Source: Holophagales bacterium
GTDB taxonomy: Bacteria > Acidobacteriota > Thermoanaerobaculia > Multivoradales > Multivoraceae
Assembly (NCBI GenBank): GCA_009845425.1
Contig: VXZQ01000014.1
Location: 124,001-188,000, forward strand
DNA length: 64,000 nt
Direction of reading: 5' to 3'
Shown: in pieces, positions 20,028 to 29,020 of the stretch
Position numbering within the stretch: the stretch's first letter is position 1
Layout: each line of letters starts with the position of its first letter
Notes under the pieces: generated by a model
The model's database searches: none
Told to the model about the DNA's origin: nothing
What the model saw: the letters and a program-made list of their open reading frames with translations, nothing else
Made by a program: the position numbers and the translations under genes

Positions 20028-21740
20028 ATGGGTTGGCGAGGCGGTGTCCGGCGGTTGGCCGTCGTCCTTGTCGCCGTCCGGTCATTCGCGTTTCAGCCCT
20101 GTTTGGCGGCTGCCCCGGAGGACTGCGGATTCAGCTTCTCCGAGGTGGCCGCCGAAACGGGGCTTCGCTTCCAGCACGACGCGGGTGCGGTGGGCGGCCT
20201 GCACCTGCCCGAGACGATGGGCGCTGGCGTTGCCTGGATCGATTTCGATGGCGACGGCTGGCTCGATCTCTACTTCGTGCAGTCGGGGCCGTTTCCGCCG
20301 GACGGCGGCGCGGCGGCGGCTGACCGGCTGTTCCGGAACCTGGGACCGGACCAGGCGGGGGAGTTCCGCTTCGTCCCGGCCGGTGCCGGCGACCTCGTCA
20401 GCGGCTACGGCCAGGGCGTCGTGGCGGCCGATGTCGACGGCGACCGGGACGTCGACCTGCTCGTGTCGCACTACGGTCCGACCGTGCTCCTGCGCAATGA
20501 CGGCGCCGGCAGCTTCGCAGCGGCCGAGGCGCTCTCGCCAGCGGGCGAGGACGAGCGCCCCTGGGGATCGTCGATGGCGCTGGCCGACGCGGACGGCGAC
20601 GGGGATCTCGATCTCTACGTCAGCCGCTACCTGGATTACGCCCCGGGACACGGGCTGGACTGCCGCCGGGATGGGCCGGATTCGCCGCCGGAGGTCTGCG
20701 ACCCTTCGTTGTTCCCGGGCCAGCTCGATCGCTACTACGAGAACCGTGGTGACGGCTCGTTCGAGGATACGACCGATGCGGCCGGTCTCGGCGGGGCCGA
20801 CGGCAAGGGCCTGGGCGTTCTGTTCACGGATCTGGATGGAGACGGGTGGCCCGATGTCTACGTGGCGAACGACCTGACGCTGAACCTCCTGTTCAGGAAC
20901 CTGGGCGATGGCGGCTTCGAGGACCTGTCCCTGCTCTCGGGCACCGCGGTCAACCGCAGCGGACGGCCCGAGGCGGGCATGGGGCTGGCCGTGGCCGACT
21001 TCGACGTTGACGGTGACCCCGATCTGACCGTGACCAACTTCGACGTGGAGACGAACACGCTGTATCGCAACGCCGGCCAGGCGTCCGGGATGCTGTTCGA
21101 AGACGTGTCGGCGACGACGGGTTTCGGTCAACCGTCGTTCAACCTGCTCGGCTTCGGGATCGTCGCCGGGGATCTCGACCGTGACGGCGCGCTCGACGTC
21201 TACGTGGCGAACGGCCACATCTTCGCCTCGCCGCGGCGGGACAACACGGAGCACCGGCAGCGGAACCTCCTGTTGCGCGGCCTTGCCGGCGACGGCCGCG
21301 GGCGGTTCGTCGAGGCGCGGTGCGCCTGGGCCGAAGAGGAGCCCCTGGTCAGCCGCGGCGCGGCGGCCGCGGACTTCGACAACGACGGCGACATCGACCT
21401 GGCGGTCACCGCGAACGACGGTCCGGCGCGACTGTGGCGGAACGACACGCCCGGGTCGACGACGGCGGCGTGGCTGGGCCTCGAACCGCGCGGCCGCTCT
21501 CCGAACACGCAGGCGGTGGGGGCCGTGGCGACCCTGTCCACCGAGAGTGGACCGCCGCCGGCACGACGGTGGATCGTCCGCGGCGACAGCTACCAGTCTT
21601 CGAGCGGACACCGTCTGCGCTGGGCGGTTCCGGCGGACGGCGGCCCATTGCGACTCGACCTCCGCTGGCCCTCCGGCGCCCGCACGCGGATCGTCGATCC
21701 GCCGCCGGGTGTCTACCTCGTCGTCGAGGAACCACCGTGA
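20028..21740 (+). CDS. FG-GAP / ASPIC-UnbV (CRTAC1-like) repeat protein, secreted
   Basis: Repeated DxDGDGxxDLY motifs (WIDFDGDGWLDLYFV, DADGDGDLDLYV); C-terminal WIVRGDSYQSSSGHRLRWAVP UnbV-type motif. Confidence 0.88.
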   Translation: MGWRGGVRRLAVVLVAVRSFAFQPCLAAAPEDCGFSFSEVAAETGLRFQHDAGAVGGLHLPETMGAGVAWIDFDGDGWLDLYFVQSGPFPPDGGAAAADRLFRNLGPDQAGEFRFVPAGAGDLVSGYGQGVVAADVDGDRDVDLLVSHYGPTVLLRNDGAGSFAAAEALSPAGEDERPWGSSMALADADGDGDLDLYVSRYLDYAPGHGLDCRRDGPDSPPEVCDPSLFPGQLDRYYENRGDGSFEDTTDAAGLGGADGKGLGVLFTDLDGDGWPDVYVANDLTLNLLFRNLGDGGFEDLSLLSGTAVNRSGRPEAGMGLAVADFDVDGDPDLTVTNFDVETNTLYRNAGQASGMLFEDVSATTGFGQPSFNLLGFGIVAGDLDRDGALDVYVANGHIFASPRRDNTEHRQRNLLLRGLAGDGRGRFVEARCAWAEEEPLVSRGAAAADFDNDGDIDLAVTANDGPARLWRNDTPGSTTAAWLGLEPRGRSPNTQAVGAVATLSTESGPPPARRWIVRGDSYQSSSGHRLRWAVPADGGPLRLDLRWPSGARTRIVDPPPGVYLVVEEPP

Positions 21741-21745
21741 GATTC

Positions 21746-21803
21746 GTCGGTGCGCCGGCCTTCTGGCCGGCATGCGGCGCGATGCCGCGGAGCGGCGAGC
21801 CCG
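21746..21803 (+). repeat. dispersed palindromic repeat, copy 2 (58 bp extended form)
   Basis: gtcggtgcgccggccttctggccggcatgcggcgcgatgccgcggagcggcgagcccg; lies at the M16 gene start. Confidence 0.85.
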
Positions 21804-23278
21804 GGTTCCGCCGGTCGCGAGTAGCGCCTTGGTCTCTGACGCTCCTTCTTCTTGCCGCGCTTTCTTCGCCGGCGGCTACTGGCCAGGCTCCACCGCCGAA
21901 GCTCGAGCCCGCACACTTCCAGCTCGACAACGGGATGACCTTCCTGGTGGTCGAGCGGCCTGGAAGGCGTCTCCTGGCCGCCGTCTGGGCGGTGCGGGGC
22001 GGCTCGGCGGCGGACCCGCCGACCAGGCGCGGTGTGGCGCATGTCGTGGAACACCTCCTGTATGCCGGTAGCCGCACGATCGGCACGCGCGACTGGGAGG
22101 CCGAGGCGCCGCTCCTGAACCGGTGGGAGCGGTTGTATGAGCAGTCTGTCCACCGCGGTGCTTCGGTACCCGGTCTGACAGACGTGGAGCAACGGCTGGC
22201 CGGGCTTCAGTTGCCGGGCGCCTACGCGGGTCTCTACACGCGGGCCGGCGCGGTGGGGATCGAGGCGTTCACCCGGCACGACATGACCGCCTTCCAGGCC
22301 CTGGTACCGACGGAGAAACTCGAACTCTGGTTCTGGCTGGAGTCCGACCGGTTGCTCGAGCCCGTGTTTCGCGGCTTTCGTCGCGAGCTGGCGGTAGTCG
22401 AGCAGGAGCGCCGCCAGCGCATCGACTCGGGCCCGACGGCGGCGTGGTTCGAACGGTTCGACGCCGCGTACTGGGGCGCGGGACATCCCTACGCTCATTC
22501 GCCGGGGGGCGAGCGTCTCGAGGTCGAGCGGTTGCTTCCCGAGGACGCGCGGACGCACTTTGAGGCTGTCTACCGCCCCGAACGGATCGTGGCGGTTCTG
22601 ATCGGCGACCTGTCCGTGCCGCGGGTGCGGGAACTCGCGGAGCGCTACTTCGGACGGCTCGGAGGCGGCAGTCGCAAGGCGGGGACCCTGGCCGGGCCGA
22701 AGGTTCCGGAGCCGGCGCTCGGCTCCCTGGAGGGTCTCTGCGCCTGCCGGAGCCAGGTCGAGATCCGATACCCCACGCTGCCGTTCGCGGCGGCCGGCGA
22801 CGCGGTAGCGCTCGATGTGCTGGCCGGCCTGCTGAACAGCCGCTCGGGGCGGCTCTACCGTGAACTCGTGGTGGGAGGGGATCGGGTCGCCTATGCCGCG
22901 TCCGCGGAGCATGTGTCCCGGAAGCTCGGAGGCTATTTCGCGGTACGGATCGAGGCCGGTGAGGGAGCGAGTCTCGAGGAGTTGACCGCGGCCTGGGACC
23001 GGCTGCTCAGGAGGGTGCGCGACGATGGCATCGACGACGCGGAACTTGCGCGTGTCCGCCGGCAGCTAGTGACGGATTCGTGGCGTCAACTCGAACAGGA
23101 CGCCGGCATGGCCCAGCGTCTGGCCGTGGCCGAAGTTCTTGGGGGCCACGGGCAGTTGGCCCAATGGCTGGACGCCGCGTCCGCGGCTTCCGGGGACGAT
23201 CTGGAACGGGTGGTCGATCGCTATCTCGTTTCGGCCGAACGGGCGGTCCTCTCCCTGGCCCGGGCCGGGGGGAGCTGA
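21782..23278 (+). CDS. M16-family metallopeptidase (catalytic subunit type)
   Basis: HVVEHLLYAG (HxxEH zinc motif); FRRELAVVEQERRQRIDSGP. Start ambiguous: ATG 21782 inside repeat copy 2, or GTG 21737 overlapping the previous stop. Confidence 0.88.
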   Translation: MPRSGEPGFRRSRVAPWSLTLLLLAALSSPAATGQAPPPKLEPAHFQLDNGMTFLVVERPGRRLLAAVWAVRGGSAADPPTRRGVAHVVEHLLYAGSRTIGTRDWEAEAPLLNRWERLYEQSVHRGASVPGLTDVEQRLAGLQLPGAYAGLYTRAGAVGIEAFTRHDMTAFQALVPTEKLELWFWLESDRLLEPVFRGFRRELAVVEQERRQRIDSGPTAAWFERFDAAYWGAGHPYAHSPGGERLEVERLLPEDARTHFEAVYRPERIVAVLIGDLSVPRVRELAERYFGRLGGGSRKAGTLAGPKVPEPALGSLEGLCACRSQVEIRYPTLPFAAAGDAVALDVLAGLLNSRSGRLYRELVVGGDRVAYAASAEHVSRKLGGYFAVRIEAGEGASLEELTAAWDRLLRRVRDDGIDDAELARVRRQLVTDSWRQLEQDAGMAQRLAVAEVLGGHGQLAQWLDAASAASGDDLERVVDRYLVSAERAVLSLARAGGS

Positions 23279-23279
23279 C

Positions 23280-24815
23280 GTGCTCCGGCTGCTGACTTTC
23301 GCTGTCGTCGTGGCGTGGCCGCTATCCACTGGCCAGGCTTCCGCACAGGCGATTCCGGACCGGCCCGAAGGTCTCCGGTTCGCGCCGTCGCGCTTCGATC
23401 CGCCTCCGGTCGCCGGACTCCGCTTCGAACTCAGGAACGGCCTGCCCGTCTACGTCGTGCCCGACCGCACCCTGCCTCTGGTCGACGTCGTGCTGGCCCT
23501 TCCGGTCGGCGACCGGAACGAGGGGCCGGGAGAGGACGGGCTGGCCTCGATGACGGCGGCGATGGCCCGGCGCGGAGGCGCCGGCGAACTCGGTCCCGAG
23601 GAACTCGACGACGAGGTCGACGCACTGGGCGCCCGGCTCCAGGAGAGCAGTTCCTGGGCCCGCACCGTGCTGGTGCTCGACACGGGTTCCGAGGCGCTCG
23701 ACCGGGGCCTGGAACTTCTGGCGTCGATCCTGTTCGAGCCGCGGTTCGACGAGCAGCGGCTGGCGCAGGCGAAGGACAGCCTCCGCGTCAGCCTGCTCGC
23801 GGAAGGAGACGACCCGCGCACCGTCCTGGATCGGGAGTGGTCGCGCCTGGTTCACGGGCCGGCCTCCCCGCGGAACCGGCGCTTGACGGAGGCCTCCCTG
23901 GCGGCGTTCCAGCGGGAGGCGCTGATCCGCTTTCACCGCCGGCACTGGCGCCCCGAGGGCGCGGTGATCGCCGTGTCGGGCGACGTGGAAGGCGAGGCTC
24001 TGGTCGCTCGGCTCGACGACCTCTTCGGCGGCTGGGAGGCGTCGGGCGGGACGGTGGACGAGACGATGGAAGTGCCCGCGGAGTCCGCGTCGCCGGGCGC
24101 GGGGAGGAGAGGTACCCGGCCGGAGATCGCTGCCGCCTATCCGGGCTGGTGGCTGGTGGACCGGCAGGGTACGCAGGCCGCGCTTGCGCTTGGCCACCGC
24201 GGCGCCGCCTTCAACTCCTGGGACCACCGCGACCGCTGGGCTTTGATGTTGCTGGCGGAGATCCTGGACGGTCCCGGCGCGGTGTCTCGCCTGCGCTCGC
24301 GCCTGCAGCTCGAGGAGGGCCTCACCTATCGCGTGTTGACCTGGTTCGACCTGGACGTGGTCCCGTCCGGGACAGGTCGAGGCCGACCGCCGGCCCCCAG
24401 CGCGGGCGAGTTCCGGATCTTCCTGGAGACGGCGCCCGAGTCCGTCGCGGTTGCCGCCGCCGCTGTGCTCGAGGAACTCAGACGGCTGCGACGGGGCGAT
24501 GTAGCCGATGCGGAAGTCGCGACCGCCAGACGGTCTCTCGCGGCGCGGCTGCCGCTGCTGTTCGACCGCGCCGAGGTGATCGCCGGCCGCTACGCGGAGG
24601 ATGAGCTGCTGGGCCGCCCTCACGAGTACTGGTCCCTCTATCGGCAGCGTCTCGGCACGGTGACCGTCACGGACCTCCGGCGCGTGGCCCAGCGCTACAT
24701 CGACATGGACGGGATCGCGCTGCTTGTCGTCGGCGACTCGGCGGCGGTCCAGGCGGGCCGAGGCGCAGGCGAACTGGGTCGTTTGTTGGGCTCGCCGGCG
24801 GGCGTTCCCGACTAG
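23280..24815 (+). CDS. M16-family protein lacking HxxEH (non-catalytic subunit type)
   Basis: LRNGLPVYVVPDRTLPLVDVVLALPVGDRNEGPGEDGLASMTAAMARRGG: the HxxEH position reads GLASM; M16 fold features retained (FHRRHWRPEGAVIAVSGDV). Confidence 0.85.
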   Translation: MLRLLTFAVVVAWPLSTGQASAQAIPDRPEGLRFAPSRFDPPPVAGLRFELRNGLPVYVVPDRTLPLVDVVLALPVGDRNEGPGEDGLASMTAAMARRGGAGELGPEELDDEVDALGARLQESSSWARTVLVLDTGSEALDRGLELLASILFEPRFDEQRLAQAKDSLRVSLLAEGDDPRTVLDREWSRLVHGPASPRNRRLTEASLAAFQREALIRFHRRHWRPEGAVIAVSGDVEGEALVARLDDLFGGWEASGGTVDETMEVPAESASPGAGRRGTRPEIAAAYPGWWLVDRQGTQAALALGHRGAAFNSWDHRDRWALMLLAEILDGPGAVSRLRSRLQLEEGLTYRVLTWFDLDVVPSGTGRGRPPAPSAGEFRIFLETAPESVAVAAAAVLEELRRLRRGDVADAEVATARRSLAARLPLLFDRAEVIAGRYAEDELLGRPHEYWSLYRQRLGTVTVTDLRRVAQRYIDMDGIALLVVGDSAAVQAGRGAGELGRLLGSPAGVPD

Positions 24816-26288
24816 CTAGTAGACGCCGGTTTCCGGGTAGAACGCGTACCAGCCGAACCAGAAGGCGACATGGCCGGGGACTCGCGGCAGCAGGTCGCCG
24901 CCCCCGGCGGGCGCCAGCCCTTCCTCGGCCAGCCGCCAGACGGTGCCGTCTTCCGCGCGGAGCTGGCGGACCGGCGCTATCCCCGGGATCCGGAATCTGC
25001 GGTCGCCGCGCTCGTACGCGCGCACGGCGCCGCTCGCGGAGTCGAAGATGATCACGATCGGCAGGCCGCCCAACGTGTCGTGGATCAGGATCTCTTCGCG
25101 CAGCTTGTCGAGCGGGTAGGCCTTCGCTTCGCCGTGAATCTGCAGGGCGTAGATCCGCTCGTTTCGCTCCAGTGCGTCGCTTCGCCTCCACACCGGAAAC
25201 TCGACGCCGGCGCGGGCCTCGTCGGCGGCGCCCTCGATGTAGCGGTAGCCGCTTCGCTGGGCCGCGGCCGGATCGGGGCGCATGATCGTGGTGTCGGGGT
25301 GGCGTTGCCGCCAGGCATCCCACCGGGTGAGGGTCATCGGCAGCATCTCGAGCCGCGCACCCTCGGCGGCGCGTTCGCCGACCACCGCTTCGCCGGTCAG
25401 GTTGCTCCACAGGCTGCGGGTGGCGTGGTCGAACATCAGCTTGTTCGAGCGGTAGAGCAGGCCCGAGGTGCCGAACAGCATGCGGCTGCCGCTCGTGTCC
25501 TCCGCGAGGTAGAGAATCCCGGAGCCGCAGAGGGTGCAGAACGAGAGAGCGATCGGCCGGCCGCCGACCGTGTCGTTCAGCAGTTCGTGCCAGCTCAGGA
25601 CCTTGACCGGGTAGGCGCGGTGCTCGCCGCCCAGAGTGACGCCGAAGACGGTGTCCGTGTCGCGCATGAAGCGGGCGTCGCCGGCGGGTACTGCCTCCGG
25701 ATCGTCGATCGTGGGAATCCCGTCGAGGGGAACGCCTCCCCACTGGACTTCGCGCAGTCTGAGACGGACCGTCGTTTCCGGGCTCAGGATGCGCCGGTAG
25801 GCCGGGTCGATGCGCGAGAAGAGCTCTCCCTTCCAGGCGGTGTATCCGGGGGGCGTGTCGAGGTCTTCGCGGCTGCCCACGTACTCGAACCAGTCGCGGT
25901 AGCGGCTGCCGAGCTGCATGCCGGAGAGATCCTCCAGGGCCTGCTTCAGTTCCGGACGCGCTTCGTTCGGCGAGAAGAAGTAGGCGTCGACCAGGGGGAT
26001 GAGGACGGACTCGTCGGCCCTGGCCAACGCCCTTGCCGCCCGCTTGCGCGCCTTCGGCTTGCCGGACATGAGGCGTCGGACACGGTCGTAGAAGGCCGGC
26101 TCGGCTGCGCGCTCCGCCGTGGGCAGGTCGCCGAGACGGAGGGTCGGATCGTCCTCTTCGGTGAGCTGTTCGCCGAATTGGGCGGGAAGGTGGGCGGAGG
26201 CGGACAGGGCCAGAAGCGCAAGCAGCGCTGGCAGCCGGGCCAGGAGGTTCGTGGGCATGGTCGAGGAGTCCCCGTCAGTATTATCCAT
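24816..26288 (-). CDS. DUF3179 domain-containing secreted protein
   Basis: GVTLGGEHRAYPVKVLSWHELLNDTVGGRPIALSFCTLCGSGILYLAE...FGTSGLLYRSNKLMFDHATRSLWSNLTGEAVVGE. Start may be MPTNLL (26258). Confidence 0.9.
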   Translation of the reverse strand: MDNTDGDSSTMPTNLLARLPALLALLALSASAHLPAQFGEQLTEEDDPTLRLGDLPTAERAAEPAFYDRVRRLMSGKPKARKRAARALARADESVLIPLVDAYFFSPNEARPELKQALEDLSGMQLGSRYRDWFEYVGSREDLDTPPGYTAWKGELFSRIDPAYRRILSPETTVRLRLREVQWGGVPLDGIPTIDDPEAVPAGDARFMRDTDTVFGVTLGGEHRAYPVKVLSWHELLNDTVGGRPIALSFCTLCGSGILYLAEDTSGSRMLFGTSGLLYRSNKLMFDHATRSLWSNLTGEAVVGERAAEGARLEMLPMTLTRWDAWRQRHPDTTIMRPDPAAAQRSGYRYIEGAADEARAGVEFPVWRRSDALERNERIYALQIHGEAKAYPLDKLREEILIHDTLGGLPIVIIFDSASGAVRAYERGDRRFRIPGIAPVRQLRAEDGTVWRLAEEGLAPAGGGDLLPRVPGHVAFWFGWYAFYPETGVY

Positions 26289-26291
26289 GGG

Positions 26292-26840
26292 GTGTCGAAC
26301 ACAGGGGCCGCGGCCGGGGCTTCCGCCGCCAGAATCTCGTTACGGAGTTCGTCAGTGGCGTCGCTGGCGGTCATGGCGGCGTCGGTTCTCGGCCTCCTGC
26401 CGGTCGCCTTGTCATCCGCGGCTGACGAGCCGGAGGTCGTGTTCACCGGGTTCGAGGTCACGCCGGCGGCGCCCGGTCCGGAGACCCTCTGCCGGCTCGT
26501 CGCGACGATAGACAACAGGGCTAGCCGGGCCGTCTACAGCTTCGGCTTCGACGTCGAACTGAACGGCCGGGCGCTGCCGGTCTACGAGCAGCAACTCTTC
26601 CTCCAGGTGATCGAGGCGGGCGAGTCGGCCGAGGTGGCGCTCTACAACTTCTGGACCTCCGAGCAGGGGCGGCCCGCGCCCGCCGACGGCAAGCTCGAAG
26701 TCGTCGTGCGATTGCGAGAGGCGCGCTGGGTCGAGGTGACCGATGTCGAAGAGGACGGCGAAACGGTCGAGGTGTGGACCCCGGTCGGCGACGTGGACGG
26801 TTTGCCGCAGACCGCCAGCCGGACACTCGAACTGAAGTGA
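26292..26840 (+). CDS. hypothetical secreted protein with CARDB-like single Ig-type domain
   Basis: Signal-like LAVMAASVLGLLPVALSSA; VVFTGFEVTPAAPGPETLCRLVATIDNRASRAVYSFGFDVELNG. Alternative start ATG 26373. Confidence 0.6.
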   Translation: MSNTGAAAGASAARISLRSSSVASLAVMAASVLGLLPVALSSAADEPEVVFTGFEVTPAAPGPETLCRLVATIDNRASRAVYSFGFDVELNGRALPVYEQQLFLQVIEAGESAEVALYNFWTSEQGRPAPADGKLEVVVRLREARWVEVTDVEEDGETVEVWTPVGDVDGLPQTASRTLELK

Positions 26841-29020
26841 GCCGGACCGCGGCGATCGCGTTGGCGTGCGGGGGCGCGCTCCTGGCCTGCGCCCCGCCGC
26901 CGGCCCTGGAGGAGGAGCGGGTGACCGAAGCGGCCCGGCCGAACGTCGTGTTGATCTCGATCGACACCCTGCGCTCCGACCGGCTGCCGGCGTACGGCTA
27001 CGCCGGGGTCGAGACGCCGGCGATCGACCGCCTGGCCGCCGGCGGTGTGCTGTTCGAGCGCGCCTGGAGCCACGTCAACGTGACCCTGCCATCTCACGTC
27101 AGCCTGTTCACCGGTCTGTTGCCGTCGGAGCACGGTGTGCGAGACAACGCCGGTTACCGGCTGGACGAAGGGATCCCGACGCTGGTCGAAACGTTGCGCG
27201 GGGAGGGCTACGCCACGGGCGGCTTCGTCTCCTCCTACGTCCTGCGCGCCGGGACCGGGATGGAGCGCGGTTTCGACGTCTACGACGACGGCGTGCGGTT
27301 CGAGACCGGCCGCGACTTCGGCGAGCTGCAGCGTCCGGGCCCGGAGACGCTGGACGCGGCCACGCGCTGGCTCGGCGACGTGGAGGATGCTCCGTTCTTC
27401 CTGTTCCTGCACCTGTACGAGCCGCATGCTCCCTACAACCCGCCGCCTCCGTTCTCGGACCGCTACGCCGATCCCTACGACGGGGAGGTCGCGGCCGCGG
27501 ACGCGGTGGTCGGCGACCTCATTCGCCGGCTCGAGGAGCGGGGGCTCTACGACGACGCTCTGGTCATCCTGCTCTCGGACCACGGCGAGGGCCTGATGGA
27601 CCACGGCGAGATGGACCACCTGATCCTCATCTACCGCGAGGTGCTGCAGGTGCCGCTGATCGTCAAGCTGCCTGGCGCCGAGCGGGCAGGCGAGCGGGTG
27701 TCCGCCAACGCGCAGCTTGGCGACGTGGCGCCGACGGTCCATTCGCTTCTGGGGCTCGGCCAGCTGGAGGGGTTCGTCGGTACCGATCTGCTCGCCCTGG
27801 GCGCCGAGCCGGCGTCCGGCGCGGCGCCCCGCCAGATCGTCTCCGAGAGCGTCTATCCCCGCATCCACTTCGGCTGGAGCGATCTCGGCTCGATCGTCGA
27901 AGGGGACCTCCACTTCATCGAGTCGCCGGCCCCTGAGCTGTTTCGCCTGTCCGAGGATCCCGGCGAACGAAACAACGTCATCCTGGAGGAGCGCGCGGCG
28001 GCTCGCCGGATGCGGGCGGCAATCGAAGCGATCGACCGGTCGCTTGCCTCGCCTGTCGAGGACGATCCGGAGATCCGGCGGCGGCTCGAGTCGCTCGGCT
28101 ATCTGTCCGGCGGCGCGCGCGCCGGAGACGGTCCGCTGCCGGACCCGAAGAGCCGGATTGGCGCGGTGGAGGAGCTGGCGCGTGCCGCCCGCCTCGCCGC
28201 CGACGGTGAGCTGGAAGCGGCCGAGTCGGCCCTGCAGTCCGTGCTCCGGACCGAGCCGCAACTCGTCCAGGCCTGGCACGAACTGGGAGAGATTCTGGAG
28301 CGTCGGGGACGTCCCTCGGCCGCGCTGGATGCCTACCGCCAGGCCTTTGAGGCGTCCGGCGGCGATGCCGCGGCGTCCGGAGTCAAGGTCGCCGAACTCC
28401 TGCTCCGGGCGGGCCGGGTGGCGGAGGCGCGGGAGCACGCCCTGGCGGTCACCGACCGGTCGCCGCTTGCGCCCCAGGTCCTCGCGGAGGCCGCCCTGAT
28501 CGAGGGAGACCTGGAGTCGGCGGCGGAGCACCTCGAACGAGCCCTGGCGGAGCGGGGACCGCGGATCACGCCCCTCATCGTCCGGACGAGTCTGCTGAAC
28601 GCGCAGGGCCGCTTCGAAGAGGCGCTCGCGCAGAGCGACGAGGCGCTTGCCGAGTTCGGCGACCGCCGTGACCGGTCGGTGCTCGCTCGCCTTCACCTCC
28701 ATCGGGGGACCGCGCTCGGAGCGCTTGCCCGGGCCGAGGAGGCGGAGCGCTCGTACCGGGAGGCGATCGCGCTCGACCGCGGGCTGCTCGGCGCGTACTC
28801 GTCGCTCGCCTTCCTGTTCGCGGTCGAGGAACGCGCGGCAGAGGCCGGCAGGACGCTCCACGAGATGGTCACCGTCAATCCGGCGCCCGAGGCCTACGCG
28901 GAGGCGGTGCGCACTCTCCGGGCGATGCGGGACGAACGCTCCGCCGAGGCCGTGCTCGCCGAGGCGCTGCGGCGCTGGCCGGACAGCGAGGCGTTGCGGC
29001 GGGGTAGGCTCTCCCCATGA
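26837..29020 (+). CDS. sulfatase-fold (alkaline phosphatase superfamily) lipoprotein with C-terminal TPRs
   Basis: NVVLISIDTLRSDRLPAYGYAGVETPAIDRLAAGG; VTLPSHVSLFTGLLPSEHGVRDN (no CxPxR); LLSDHGEGL; C-terminal TPR array. Confidence 0.88.
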   Translation: MSRTAAIALACGGALLACAPPPALEEERVTEAARPNVVLISIDTLRSDRLPAYGYAGVETPAIDRLAAGGVLFERAWSHVNVTLPSHVSLFTGLLPSEHGVRDNAGYRLDEGIPTLVETLRGEGYATGGFVSSYVLRAGTGMERGFDVYDDGVRFETGRDFGELQRPGPETLDAATRWLGDVEDAPFFLFLHLYEPHAPYNPPPPFSDRYADPYDGEVAAADAVVGDLIRRLEERGLYDDALVILLSDHGEGLMDHGEMDHLILIYREVLQVPLIVKLPGAERAGERVSANAQLGDVAPTVHSLLGLGQLEGFVGTDLLALGAEPASGAAPRQIVSESVYPRIHFGWSDLGSIVEGDLHFIESPAPELFRLSEDPGERNNVILEERAAARRMRAAIEAIDRSLASPVEDDPEIRRRLESLGYLSGGARAGDGPLPDPKSRIGAVEELARAARLAADGELEAAESALQSVLRTEPQLVQAWHELGEILERRGRPSAALDAYRQAFEASGGDAAASGVKVAELLLRAGRVAEAREHALAVTDRSPLAPQVLAEAALIEGDLESAAEHLERALAERGPRITPLIVRTSLLNAQGRFEEALAQSDEALAEFGDRRDRSVLARLHLHRGTALGALARAEEAERSYREAIALDRGLLGAYSSLAFLFAVEERAAEAGRTLHEMVTVNPAPEAYAEAVRTLRAMRDERSAEAVLAEALRRWPDSEALRRGRLSP

